DNA from: a virus
Length of the DNA stretch: 31,841 nt
Virus record (IMG/VR): IMGVR_UViG_3300035190_000454
Coordinates: 1 to 31,841 of that record
Reading direction: 5' to 3' (one strand)
Shown in pieces: positions 12,040-19,694 of the stretch; position 1 is the first letter of the stretch; the number at the start of each line of letters is the position of its first letter. The notes under the pieces were generated by a model. That model did no database searches, was not told the origin of the DNA, and saw only the letters and a list, made by a program, of their open reading frames with translations. Both the position numbers and the translations under genes were made by a program.

Positions 12040-14471
12040 AATCATTCAAAACCAACATCTCCCTTTTCTCCAACGCCTTCGCCGATGAACCGGACGAGGC
12101 GATTACGCTGGAAGCATTCTTCCAAGGCGTGAAGGCCGGCCGCTGGGGGCGTCAGGTGGACATCCTGCGCGAACACCTCAAGCGGGGGGACGAGCCGCGC
12201 TACACGGCGAAGAAGCGCGACCTGCCAGCGGTGACGATTTCCTGCCATTGCCTCTCCCGTGAGCGCGACCTCTCGCCCGAAGCGAAGGCGATCACGCACA
12301 GCGGGTGGCTCCAGGCGGATTTCGATCTGAAGGACAACCCGATCCTCGCCGATGATTCCGTGGTGCGGGCCAAGCGGGCGGAACTCCTCGCCGATCCCTA
12401 TGTCGGAGCGGTCTTTGTCGGTCCCTCGGGCCAAGGGCTGAAGGCGGTCGTTTCGATCGAACCCGAGAGTCACAAGGATTCATGGTTCGCGGCGGAACTC
12501 CACTTCTCCGAGAAGCATAAGCTCAAGCTGGACAAATCTACCAAGGACCCGATGCGCCTGTGCTTTGTGTCGAGCGATCCGGACATGGAGACCTCGGACA
12601 CTTTCCAACCGATCCCCGTGCCGGACAAAATGCCGGAGCGTCAAGAGACATGGCGCCCACCTGTCGAGACGACAGCGGCAGACATCGCCGAGATGCTCCG
12701 ATTCATCCCGCCGCGCCCGGATTACGATACCTGGCTGAAGATCGCCTCGGCAGTGTGGAGCGTCCTGCCCATGGTGGATGGCGCCCGGCTCCTGCATCAA
12801 TGGTCACCGGAGGAGAAGGAGGGCGAATACGCCGGCAAGCACAAGGCGCGCCTCAAGCAGGTAGGAGTCGGCACCTTGGCGCACCTCGCCAGCCAGCATG
12901 GATTCGATGCCCGAGCGGCATGGAAACGCAAACGCTGGGCAGGCCAGATCCGGTTTGCGGATTCCACCAGCGGACCAGGGCAAGGGGAAGACCCGCTCGC
13001 CGGGGGGGATGTAGCAGCTATTGCAACAGAGATTTCCCGTGAGCGCGTGATGGTGGCCTTTGGTCAGGCACACAAGGGCGATGCCCGCCTCTGGGCAGAA
13101 CTCCGCCGTGGCCTGCGCGTCTGGAACATCCACGCCAAGACTTGGATGGTTTACGAAGATGGCCTCTGGCGCCGTGACACAGGGAACTCCACGATCCTCG
13201 ATATTTCCGACACGCTCACCGATGTCTACCAACGCGTGGCCGATTCGATCCGCGCCGAGATGGCGGCCAATCCCGCCGACGAGGACAAAAAGGATCCGCG
13301 CATCAAGGAGATCAAGGGCCTCGAGGAGCGCTGCCACAAGCTCTGCCACTCGGAATACCTCGGATCGGTGGAGCGCATCGCCAAGTCGGAAATGAACCTT
13401 CCCGCCACGGCCTTCGATGCGAACCCCGAAATCCTCGTGGTGCTCAATGGCACACTGGATTTTAGCGAGGGGATTTTCCGTGGTCATAGGGCCTCGGATT
13501 ACGCCACGACCCGCTCGCCGATCAACTTCGACCTCTCCGAGCAATGCCCGAAGTGGGATGCCTTCCTCAAGCGGTTCATCCCGGATGTCGAGACGCGGGT
13601 CTATCTGGCGCGGGCCTTTGGTTATTCGCTGACCGGCCGCGTCCACCACGACGCTCTCTTCTTTGCCTACGGCAAGGGAGCGAATGGAAAATCAACCCTC
13701 TTCGGTGTGCTCAAAATCCTCCTCGGCGACCTCATGACCACGGTCCCGATCGCCGCCCTTCTCGCTGCCAAGTCGGACAATAACTTCGATTATTACAAGG
13801 CGTCGATGGAAGGGAAGCGTGTCGTCCTCACGGACGAAATCCCCGAGGGCCGCAAGCTGGCCGACAGCCAGGTCAAGGCGATCACCGGCGGCGATGCCAT
13901 CAATGCCCGCCGGCCGTTTGAGCAACCCTACGCCTTTTTCCCCACCCACAAGCTCTGGCTCATGGGCAACCACAAACCGGATGTCCAAGGCACCGACGAG
14001 GGAATCTGGCGCCGTGTTCACATGATCCCCTTCACCGTCACGATCCCAGAGAACGAACGGCGCGAACGCCACGAAATCCTCGGGGAATTTGAAGCGGAGG
14101 CGGCCGGCATTCTGAACTGGGCGATCCGTGGTCTCCTCGAGAGCCGCGACATCGGCCTGCGCCCGCCGCCCCAAGTGGTGGAGGCGACACGGAACTACCG
14201 GGAGGAGAGCGATCAATTTGGATCCTTCCTCATCGAATGCACCGAGAAGGACATCACGGGCCGCTGCGGGATCGGAACGCTGGCCAAGACCTATGCCATC
14301 TGGTGCGACAATAATAACGAACAGCCACGCTATCGGGGGACCCGCCAACTCCGAAAGGTCATGTCCGAGCGGGGCTATCACATCGAGCCGGATCGGAGTA
14401 ATCACCCGACGATTTACGGAATCAAACTCAAACTGGAGGAGAAGAATGATGCCTTTGGAATGTCCGCTTAA
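12036..14471 (+). CDS. Phage primase-helicase (BT4734-like N-terminus, D5/P4-type SF3 helicase)
   Basis: An 811-residue replication protein. Residues about 60-200 resemble the BT4734/VirE-N primase-like domain (ITHSGWLQADFDLKDN near 90, VGPSGQGLKAVV near 130). A PriCT-like helical segment follows (DYDTWLKIASAVWS near 230). The D5_N-type region and the superfamily 3 helicase come next: Walker A GKGANGKST near 546-554, Walker B VVLTDEIPEG near 597-606, and sensor-type WLMGNHKPDV near 645. The C-terminal 100 residues are a winged-helix-like end. It probably primes and unwinds at the phage origin; iteron repeats follow directly. The first 44 bases of the gene are copied upstream of the methyltransferase. 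Confidence 0.85.
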   Translation: MKSFKTNISLFSNAFADEPDEAITLEAFFQGVKAGRWGRQVDILREHLKRGDEPRYTAKKRDLPAVTISCHCLSRERDLSPEAKAITHSGWLQADFDLKDNPILADDSVVRAKRAELLADPYVGAVFVGPSGQGLKAVVSIEPESHKDSWFAAELHFSEKHKLKLDKSTKDPMRLCFVSSDPDMETSDTFQPIPVPDKMPERQETWRPPVETTAADIAEMLRFIPPRPDYDTWLKIASAVWSVLPMVDGARLLHQWSPEEKEGEYAGKHKARLKQVGVGTLAHLASQHGFDARAAWKRKRWAGQIRFADSTSGPGQGEDPLAGGDVAAIATEISRERVMVAFGQAHKGDARLWAELRRGLRVWNIHAKTWMVYEDGLWRRDTGNSTILDISDTLTDVYQRVADSIRAEMAANPADEDKKDPRIKEIKGLEERCHKLCHSEYLGSVERIAKSEMNLPATAFDANPEILVVLNGTLDFSEGIFRGHRASDYATTRSPINFDLSEQCPKWDAFLKRFIPDVETRVYLARAFGYSLTGRVHHDALFFAYGKGANGKSTLFGVLKILLGDLMTTVPIAALLAAKSDNNFDYYKASMEGKRVVLTDEIPEGRKLADSQVKAITGGDAINARRPFEQPYAFFPTHKLWLMGNHKPDVQGTDEGIWRRVHMIPFTVTIPENERRERHEILGEFEAEAAGILNWAIRGLLESRDIGLRPPPQVVEATRNYREESDQFGSFLIECTEKDITGRCGIGTLAKTYAIWCDNNNEQPRYRGTRQLRKVMSERGYHIEPDRSNHPTIYGIKLKLEEKNDAFGMSA

Positions 14472-14492
14472 ATCTAAAGGAAGCCGCCAATA

Positions 14493-14696
14493 TGCCGCGA
14501 ATGCCGCGCGGCAAATGCGGCAAACTTGGGGCGTCTTTTTTATTGAGACGCTCAAAAAGTGCCTTTTGAGGCTCAAAACTGCGGCAAATGCGGCATTGGC
14601 AGCATTGTTCCTATTAAATGTTAGGAAACCATTTTTCCTATCTGTCCTCTCAGCGCAGTTAGGTTTCACCCCCCCTCTTTTGCCGCATTTGCCGCA
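14493..14696. repeat. Iteron-like repeats after the primase, candidate origin
   Basis: TGCGGCAAATGCGGCA occurs at 14580-14595 and its exact reverse complement at 14681-14696. Fifteen of its 16 bases recur at 14508-14522, and TGCCGCG occurs at 14493 and 14502. Each unit is two TGCCGCA heptamers. Hairpins GCGTCT/AGACGC (14531-14551) and CTCAAAA/TTTTGAG (14551-14570) lie between. In phage P4 the primase-helicase alpha protein binds iterons at ori and crr; this 248-base gap next to an alpha-like gene has that layout. A frame open through the region (14446-14748) gives low-complexity sequence and is not called. Confidence 0.6.
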
Positions 14697-14719
14697 CCCC
14701 CGTTTTTTCCCGTTTTCCT

Positions 14720-15103
14720 ATGCCACCCTTCACCCAACAAGACCTTGAACGCCTCGGATACAACCTGCAACCCGACGGCTCCTTTTCCCGAGCCGGTCAT
14801 CACCCTTCACCTGCCCGGATACCTGACCCCAAGCCTCAACCGGCTCTTCGGCAAACACTGGAGTGCCAGCCACCGCGAAAAACAACTCGCCCGGGCCGCG
14901 TTACTCTCCGCATTACGCGCCACGCCTGCCGACTCCTCGACGCCGACAATTTCGCAGGCGGCTGCAAACCTCTCATCGACCAGCTCCGATACGCCGCCCT
15001 CATCCCGGACGACGACCCGGCCAGCGTCGAACTCCAATTCCGCCAGGAGAAAGTCACCAAGAAAACCCTCGAAATGACCACCATCGAAATCACCCAGCCA
15101 TGA
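14720..15103 (+). CDS. RusA-like Holliday junction resolvase, apparently frame-disturbed
   Basis: The C-terminal half (LLDADNFAGGCKPLIDQL, then IPDDDPASVEL and RQEKV) carries the RusA hallmark: D-x-DN followed by DDDP, the acidic residues that cut Holliday junctions. The N-terminus (FTQQDLERLGYNLQPDGSFSR) also looks native. Between about 14790 and 14880 this frame gives Pro/Gln/Arg-rich nonsense. The neighbouring frame gives the conserved RusA start: VITLHLPGYLTPSLNRLFG, then KHWSASHREK. The true reading seems to change frame at CCTTTTCCC (14781-14789) and back at GAAAAAC (14877-14883). As called, the 127-residue product would lack the core strand and helix. Sequence error, mutation or frameshifting cannot be told apart here. 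Confidence 0.65.
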   Translation: MPPFTQQDLERLGYNLQPDGSFSRAGHHPSPARIPDPKPQPALRQTLECQPPRKTTRPGRVTLRITRHACRLLDADNFAGGCKPLIDQLRYAALIPDDDPASVELQFRQEKVTKKTLEMTTIEITQP

Positions 15104-15312
15104 GCAAACGCAAAAAACCCAAATTCGGAGGGCGCGGGAAGATCATCCAGATGACGATGGGCTATCGGGAGTTCCGCGAAGCCTGGCTCGCCAACATGCT
15201 CGATGAAATGTCCGCCGCCTGCGACCGCTTTTGGAGCAAGACGCCCGAGCGCCGGAAGATCGAGGCCGCACGCCAACGCTCGGGATTTAACTTTGGACAC
15301 TCTCATGAATAA
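15100..15312 (+). CDS. Small basic protein of unknown function
   Basis: A 70-residue product overlapping the resolvase stop by ATGA. It starts with a very basic KRKKPKFGGRGK tail that could bind nucleic acid. A helix follows (MGYREFREAWLANMLDEMSA), then WSKTPERRKIEAARQR. No known family is recognised. Its last eight bases overlap the next gene. Confidence 0.5.
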   Translation: MSKRKKPKFGGRGKIIQMTMGYREFREAWLANMLDEMSAACDRFWSKTPERRKIEAARQRSGFNFGHSHE

Positions 15313-15814
15313 CTCATTCACCGCAAGGAACGGCGAACCTGCCTATATGCCAGACTACGACCTCGACACACCCGAGGACACCCTCGCCGATGAACTCGGC
15401 ACGACGCCCGCCGTGGCTCGCAAGGTCATTGCGATGCTCCAAGCCGCCGAGGTTCGTCAGCAGGCGTTGACCCTCGGCAAAGTCGTCGGGCTTCTCCTCG
15501 AAACAAACAACCTGCCGGTCATGGCCAACGCGATCGCTTTCGCGGCCGGCCTCGACCAGCTCAACGGCAAGATGTCGCAGGCTCAGGTGGCTCGGGAGCT
15601 AAAGGTCACACGCGCCCTTGTCTCCCATTATGTCGTCGGCGTGAGGGATTTCCTATCAGGCAAAAGCCAGACCTTCGACTGCACCAAGTTCCGTAAGTCC
15701 AACAAATCGCGCCAGACCTTTCGAGAGAAGGCGACGGATCCATTCACGGCGGCCAAGGCGGCTGCCATCGCAAGATACAAAGCCAGTAACCACATCACCA
15801 CAAAATGCAAATAA
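15305..15814 (+). CDS. Helix-turn-helix protein, possible late regulator
   Basis: A 169-residue protein starting at ATG 15305. The N-terminal third is acidic (DYDLDTPEDTLADELG). A helical core follows, and then a clear helix-turn-helix at about 98-118 (MSQAQVARELKVTRALVSHY), with the usual Ala, Val and Ser positions. The C-terminal 45 residues are Lys/Arg-rich. It precedes the packaging genes, so it could switch on late genes or help DNA packaging. The DNA-binding fold is well supported; the role is not. Confidence 0.6.
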   Translation: MNNSFTARNGEPAYMPDYDLDTPEDTLADELGTTPAVARKVIAMLQAAEVRQQALTLGKVVGLLLETNNLPVMANAIAFAAGLDQLNGKMSQAQVARELKVTRALVSHYVVGVRDFLSGKSQTFDCTKFRKSNKSRQTFREKATDPFTAAKAAAIARYKASNHITTKCK

Positions 15815-16230
15815 TCGACACCACCATGTTCACGCTCAATGCGCTGAACTTACCCGAAACCCTCACCCCTGCCGAGTGGACCGACATCCACAAGGACATC
15901 CTCGTTTGCAAGCGCGCCGCCTCCAAGTGGCTCAGTCAGTCGAGAGACTACAGCACGACAAGGTGGGGCATGGAGTTCACCGCCGACACCGAGGCACAGC
16001 TCGAGCTTGACCTCGGCCTCACATTGGCAGACGAGAAGCCAACGCTGAACCCTGACGACAAGACCAAGGCCATCGTGACCATCGAAGGGCTCTCGCAGAA
16101 GTTCACCGTTTGGGAGAGGAAGATGAGTGATGACATCGGCAAGTGGGACAAGGCACGGCTCGAGCGCGCCCTCGAACTCCTCACCCCTATGGAGACGACA
16201 GCGGCACGGATCCGGGGGCTACTGGCATGA
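15805..16230 (+). CDS. Unknown 141-residue protein
   Basis: It overlaps the HTH gene by ten bases and the following gene by ATGA. The sequence is mixed helix: LPETLTPAEWTDIHKDILVCKR near the start, an acidic centre, then a long helix with WERKMSDDIGKWDKARLERALELL and a short hydrophobic end. There is no signal peptide and no catalytic motif that I can name. Its place between a regulator and the packaging module does not fix a role. Confidence 0.5.
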   Translation: MQIIDTTMFTLNALNLPETLTPAEWTDIHKDILVCKRAASKWLSQSRDYSTTRWGMEFTADTEAQLELDLGLTLADEKPTLNPDDKTKAIVTIEGLSQKFTVWERKMSDDIGKWDKARLERALELLTPMETTAARIRGLLA

Positions 16231-16541
16231 GCGACACGCCAGAGACGGACGCCGCCATTAAAGAGCAATCAGAGTGGAAGCTGCCATTCGTATCCACCAC
16301 AATGGACGGCGTGACCTACGACGGCCCGGTGGCTTCGTTGTGCCGACGCATGGAGCGCGAGCGCGACGAGGCGAGGGCAGAACTCTACGACATCAGGTTA
16401 AACCTAGGCGACAATGCGGAGGGCTACACCTTACTCCATGCCGTATGCGCTTTGCAAAACGAGCGCGACGAGTTGCTCGAGCGCAACGCCAAGCTCCGCG
16501 ACATAGCCGACAGAGCACTAATGCTCAACCAATCCCAGTGA
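16227..16541 (+). CDS. Coiled-coil phage protein, 'SDTPETDAA' family type
   Basis: A 104-residue protein with the opening MSDTPETDAAI, seen in many small phage proteins of unknown function. A SLCRRMERERDEARAELYDIR coiled coil follows, in which most of these proteins also carry a '+ER+EAR' motif, then a second coil, ERDELLERNAKLRDIA. It is soluble and probably oligomeric. Start and stop both overlap neighbours by four bases. Confidence 0.55.
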   Translation: MSDTPETDAAIKEQSEWKLPFVSTTMDGVTYDGPVASLCRRMERERDEARAELYDIRLNLGDNAEGYTLLHAVCALQNERDELLERNAKLRDIADRALMLNQSQ

Positions 16542-16768
16542 CCTGCCCGACCTGTGGCACCAACACCCGAGTCATCGCAACCCGCGACGGATACAGGCGC
16601 AGGCTATGCAAAGCCGGACATCGATTCGTCACCATCGAACAGGCGCACGAAACTAAATTCCCATGGCCATCCAAACCCAAGCGCAAACCATTAAAGAAGA
16701 AAAAGAAACCAAAGCAGGACGACAAATGGATCGAACGCATCAACGCGAAGCTGGCCGAGCCAACATGA
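16538..16768 (+). CDS. Zinc-ribbon protein resembling the NrdR N-terminus
   Basis: A 76-residue product with a GTG start overlapping the previous stop (GTGA). CPTC near residues 3-6, then VIATRDGYRRRLC and a GHRF-type end, match the zinc ribbon of NrdR, where C-P-x-C is followed by a basic RRR-x-C and 'RF-T-x-E'. Here the last zinc ligand pair is C-x2-GH rather than C-x2-C, so His may replace a Cys. The C-terminal part is a Lys-rich stretch (KRKPLKKKKKPKQ). No ATP-cone domain is present. DNA or RNA binding is likely. Confidence 0.55.
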   Translation: MTCPTCGTNTRVIATRDGYRRRLCKAGHRFVTIEQAHETKFPWPSKPKRKPLKKKKKPKQDDKWIERINAKLAEPT

Positions 16769-16867
16769 GGGGGGCGGCATGGGAACCCTACCGAAATGGT
16801 TCGACCATCGCAGTTTGCCAGTCGCTCGTTAGTTTTATGTGAGCAATAAAATTCCCATTTCCCTATA

Positions 16868-17272
16868 ATGAAACCAAAGAAGACCCCAAAGAGAGGCAAG
16901 GGCCGACCGCGAAATCCTGTAACGGATCGCATTGCCGATGAGCTTGCTGTCACGAAACGGCAGGCGCGCAACCTTGCCGCCGAGTCCGAGACCACCGGCC
17001 TGCCCGTGGAGGACATGAAGGCCGCGAGGCTCAGGAAGCTGAAGCTCGAGGGCGACCGGATCGAGTATCTGCTCGAGGTCACCAAGGGGAAGCACATTGC
17101 AAAGGAGAAGGTCGAAGAAGAAATGATCGGCCTTGGCATGGCCGTGAAGGCTCAACTCTTCTCATGGGTGGGCGCATTGCCTGGGCGACTCGAAGGGCTA
17201 TCGGCGGCTCAGATGGTGCCTATCCTTGAAGATGAAATAAACCGGATTCTCAAAACGCTTTCCGACGAATGA
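16868..17272 (+). CDS. Terminase small subunit, Nu1-like
   Basis: A 134-residue protein ending with an ATGA overlap onto the large terminase gene. It has a basic start (KPKKTPKRGKGRPRNP), a helix-turn-helix-like segment (ITDELAVTKRQARNLAAES type, about 20-45), and a LRKLKLEGDRIEYLLEVTKGK helix. That last element is similar to the region of Nu1-like proteins that follows the DNA-binding domain. The C-terminal helices probably bind the large subunit. Small subunits recognise the packaging site, which may lie in the 99-base gap upstream (16769-16867); I see no obvious cos-like element there. The call rests on position and general shape. Confidence 0.65.
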   Translation: MKPKKTPKRGKGRPRNPVTDRIADELAVTKRQARNLAAESETTGLPVEDMKAARLRKLKLEGDRIEYLLEVTKGKHIAKEKVEEEMIGLGMAVKAQLFSWVGALPGRLEGLSAAQMVPILEDEINRILKTLSDE

Positions 17273-18948
17273 TAGCAGAATTCTTCAAGCTCGGGGTGAA
17301 CCCCGGCGAGCGGCTCAGTCCGGTGCAATGGATGTCTCGGCATGTCGTCGTTCCGCACTCGGCACGAAATACGCAATTCGATTCCACGACGGCGCAGTGG
17401 ATGAACGAACCGATCGAAGAGATCGCCAAAGACACGAACGACGAAATTCTTATCTGTGCGCCTGTTGGCAGCGGGAAGACAACGCTTTTCGAGTCTCTGC
17501 TGGCATGGATCATCTCGGAGAACCCCGGCCCGACATTGGTGACCGGGCAGACTGACAAGACGGCGAAGCAGTGGGCAGAGTCGCGCCTCGGGCCGATGCT
17601 CGAAGCGATACCCTCGGTCGCCAAGCTCTTCCCAAAAGACCGGCACCAGAAGCGCAAAACCGAAATCCTCTTCCCCCACATGCCGCTCTTCATCGGCGGC
17701 GCAAACCTCACGAGCCTTCAGGAGAAATCCATCCGCTGGGCGATAGCCGATGAGGTGTGGCGTTGGAAGCGCGGGATGCTCGAGGAATTCCGCCGGCGAA
17801 CTCACGACCGATGGAATGCCCGCCGCATCCTAGTCTCGCAAGGAGGCGAGGAGGGCGACGATTTCCATGACGCAGAAGACTTATGCGAAAAGCGCGAATT
17901 CTCCTGGCAGTGCTTATGCGGCGAAGTTCACCCGTGGGATTTCAAAAACATAGCTTTCGACCGCGAGACCGACGCCAATGGTGCCATGCTCTGGGACCGC
18001 GTGGCCAAGAGCGCCCGGCTCGTCTGCCCCACATGCTCGCACGAATTCATGGACGACCCGCGCATTCGCCGCGCCTTGTCATCTGGCTCGCGCTACATCG
18101 TGAAGTCGCACGGCGCGCCAGGTCGGATCGCCTTTCACTACGATGCCGCTGCCGTCTGGTGGATTCCGTGGGGATCGCTGGCCGTCGAGTGGGTGAAGGC
18201 CGATCTCGACCGCAAGGCCGGAGACACCGAGGCCATGAAACAATTCGTGCAAAAGCGCAATGCCCGCCGCTGGACCGTGCAAGGCACCGGAGCCACAAGC
18301 GCCGAGGTGCTCGCATGTCGCAAAGACTACCTTCGCGGAGCCTGCCCCATCGAGCCGGTGGCTATCACGCTCTCGGCGGATGTTGGCCAAGATACATCGC
18401 ACTGGACCACGATGGCCTTTGCAGAAAATGGCGACGCCTATGTCATCGACTACGGCACCGTCACCGGCATCGACGACATGCTCGAGGTCGCGCAGTCGCA
18501 GAAATACAAGACCGCCGAAGGCCGGGAGGTCACGCCCATCGGCGGCCTGCTCGACTCAGGCTTCAACGCAAACGCCGTCTACCGCGCTTGCTATCTCTCG
18601 GGGAATTTCTTTTTCCCCGCCAAAGGATCAGGCGCAAACTTCGGCAGCATCTCCGAGAGCGTGCTGAAGGAATACCCAACGATGCCGCTCTACACGGTCA
18701 ACGAATTCGCGTCGAAGGTCTCGCTCTTCATCGACCGAATCGCCAAGCGGAAATCCCCATTCCTATTTTTCCCGAAAGACGCAGGCGAAGAATTCCTGTC
18801 CGCCTTCATGGGTCAAAAAATCATCGTCAGCAAAAAAGGCCGGAAAGAATGGCGATCGGTGGCAGGTGACCACTTCGCCGACTCGGTTCGCCTCAACTAC
18901 GCCTGCGCTCAACAACTGCGCAAAGCAGGAGCTATCGAATTCAAATGA
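17269..18948 (+). CDS. Terminase large subunit, lambda GpA family
   Basis: A 559-residue DNA packaging ATPase and nuclease. LSPVQWMSRHVVVP near the start is typical of the GpA family. Walker A is APVGSGKTT (about 64-72) and Walker B IRWAIADEV (about 155-163), followed by RILVSQGG (coupling motif region). A Cys-rich patch (CLCGEVHPW, then CPTC near 254) matches the GpA zinc-like site. The nuclease part begins with LSADVGQD near 368 and includes GLLDSGFNANAVY. It cuts concatemers and drives DNA into the prohead through the portal. The order terminase, gpW-like protein, portal, protease and capsid repeats that of lambda, broken here only by a small insert. Confidence 0.92.
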   Translation: MIAEFFKLGVNPGERLSPVQWMSRHVVVPHSARNTQFDSTTAQWMNEPIEEIAKDTNDEILICAPVGSGKTTLFESLLAWIISENPGPTLVTGQTDKTAKQWAESRLGPMLEAIPSVAKLFPKDRHQKRKTEILFPHMPLFIGGANLTSLQEKSIRWAIADEVWRWKRGMLEEFRRRTHDRWNARRILVSQGGEEGDDFHDAEDLCEKREFSWQCLCGEVHPWDFKNIAFDRETDANGAMLWDRVAKSARLVCPTCSHEFMDDPRIRRALSSGSRYIVKSHGAPGRIAFHYDAAAVWWIPWGSLAVEWVKADLDRKAGDTEAMKQFVQKRNARRWTVQGTGATSAEVLACRKDYLRGACPIEPVAITLSADVGQDTSHWTTMAFAENGDAYVIDYGTVTGIDDMLEVAQSQKYKTAEGREVTPIGGLLDSGFNANAVYRACYLSGNFFFPAKGSGANFGSISESVLKEYPTMPLYTVNEFASKVSLFIDRIAKRKSPFLFFPKDAGEEFLSAFMGQKIIVSKKGRKEWRSVAGDHFADSVRLNYACAQQLRKAGAIEFK

Positions 18949-19157
18949 AAAAATCCCAACTCTGGAAAATCTACTGCGCAAAAAATCCCGCTTTCGAGCG
19001 CGATGGAAATGTTACTTTGTCAACGCGCGGCCTGCGCAAGCTCTTCGACCAGACATGGGACCTCGCCTTTCACGAAGGCGAAGAGGAGAACGAATACGCG
19101 CCGGTCACCGACTCAAAAGGCGTGGATGACCTCATGAAAATTTTCGGCATGTCCTGA
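18945..19157 (+). CDS. Small protein after the terminase
   Basis: A 70-residue product overlapping the terminase stop by ATGA. It begins KKSQLWKIYCAKNPAF, then has a GLRKLFDQTWDLAFHEGEEE helix and an acidic middle, and ends in a short helix with DDLMKIFGM. Its 'W-x-x-Y-x-x-x-NP-x-F' start is seen in small proteins next to GpA-type terminases, but no function is known. It is the last gene of the packaging operon. Confidence 0.55.
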   Translation: MKKSQLWKIYCAKNPAFERDGNVTLSTRGLRKLFDQTWDLAFHEGEEENEYAPVTDSKGVDDLMKIFGMS

Positions 19158-19159
19158 TC

Positions 19160-19299
19160 ATTTCGGTGCGTTCACCGAAATGCTCCCCGAACTTTTCCCC
19201 GAACTTTTCTCCGAACCTTTTACCTGAACCGCCCGCCGAGCTAGGTTTTAAGCGGCTCCGCAAGCCACCAAAATTATTTTCATTTTCTTGAAAATAATT
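19160..19299. promoter_or_regulatory. Leader region with palindromes and tandem repeats
   Basis: ATTTCGGTG-CGTT-CACCGAAAT (19160-19181) is a perfect nine-base palindrome. CCCCGAACTTTT is then repeated at 19185-19196 and 19197-19208, with a variant at 19209-19221. The 18-bp repeat follows at 19238, then AATTATTTTC/GAAAATAATT (19272-19281, 19290-19299). The 228-base gap 19158-19385 is markedly AT-rich in its second half. It probably ends the terminase operon and starts the next one. Confidence 0.5.
19238..19255 (+). repeat. 18-bp repeat, copy 2
   Basis: Identical to 4121-4138 (GAGCTAGGTTTTAAGCGG). Both copies are in non-coding DNA, in the same orientation, about 100-130 bases before a start codon. 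Confidence 0.6.
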
Positions 19300-19385
19300 G
19301 TTTACAAAAATCAAGTTTGTGAGAAACTCATCTCAGATCGAAGGCGCAACGCCGGAGACGAAAACCAAAAACCAAAACAAAAATT

Positions 19386-19646
19386 ATGACTAAAAATTAC
19401 ATTCTGCGCGGACAACTAAGCCCCGGTGATGCTCAGGCCGTTTTTCGTGATGAGAACGGAAACTCTGTCCAAAAGCTAAGCCAGGCCAAAAAATACAGCA
19501 CACTTGAAGATGCACTAATCGAAGCTGAAAATTTGGATTTGCAGGCTGAGCAACTATGTCGAGCAGGGAAACCTACTGGCATTCTTTGGACGGTCGCTCC
19601 AGTTAATTCTAAAGCTGGTTATTATGAGGCTGAAGAAGAAAATTAA
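19386..19646 (+). CDS. Small AT-rich gene, moron candidate
   Basis: An 86-residue acidic protein starting at ATG 19386 after an A-rich leader. It begins with a strand (NYILRGQLSPGDAQAVFRDENG) and continues with a helix (STLEDALIEAENLDLQAEQL) and a second strand (ILWTVAPV), a compact alpha-beta layout. The gene uses more AT-ending codons than the structural genes on either side. It is separated by 48 bases from the next gene. I do not recognise a family. Confidence 0.5.
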   Translation: MTKNYILRGQLSPGDAQAVFRDENGNSVQKLSQAKKYSTLEDALIEAENLDLQAEQLCRAGKPTGILWTVAPVNSKAGYYEAEEEN

Positions 19647-19694
19647 ATAAAAATTTACAGCTAACTCCAAACCAAAAAACCCAAAAATCAAATT

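Noticed and set aside
13692-14669. 325-codon minus-strand open frame over the primase end and iterons
   Set aside because: It lies opposite a well-supported SF3 helicase domain and its N-terminus is made of the iteron repeats. No motif recognised.
14446-14748. Open frame running through the iteron region
   Set aside because: The product is AAN-repeat and Pro/Leu low complexity created by the TGCCGCA repeats. A non-coding repeat region explains it better.
16779-16832. 17-codon frame starting at ATG in the gap before the small terminase
   Set aside because: Too short, no coupled neighbour, and no supporting conservation visible.
16769-16867. A cos site before the small terminase gene
   Set aside because: No staggered-cut palindrome or repeated small-subunit sites could be recognised in these 99 bases, so no call is made.
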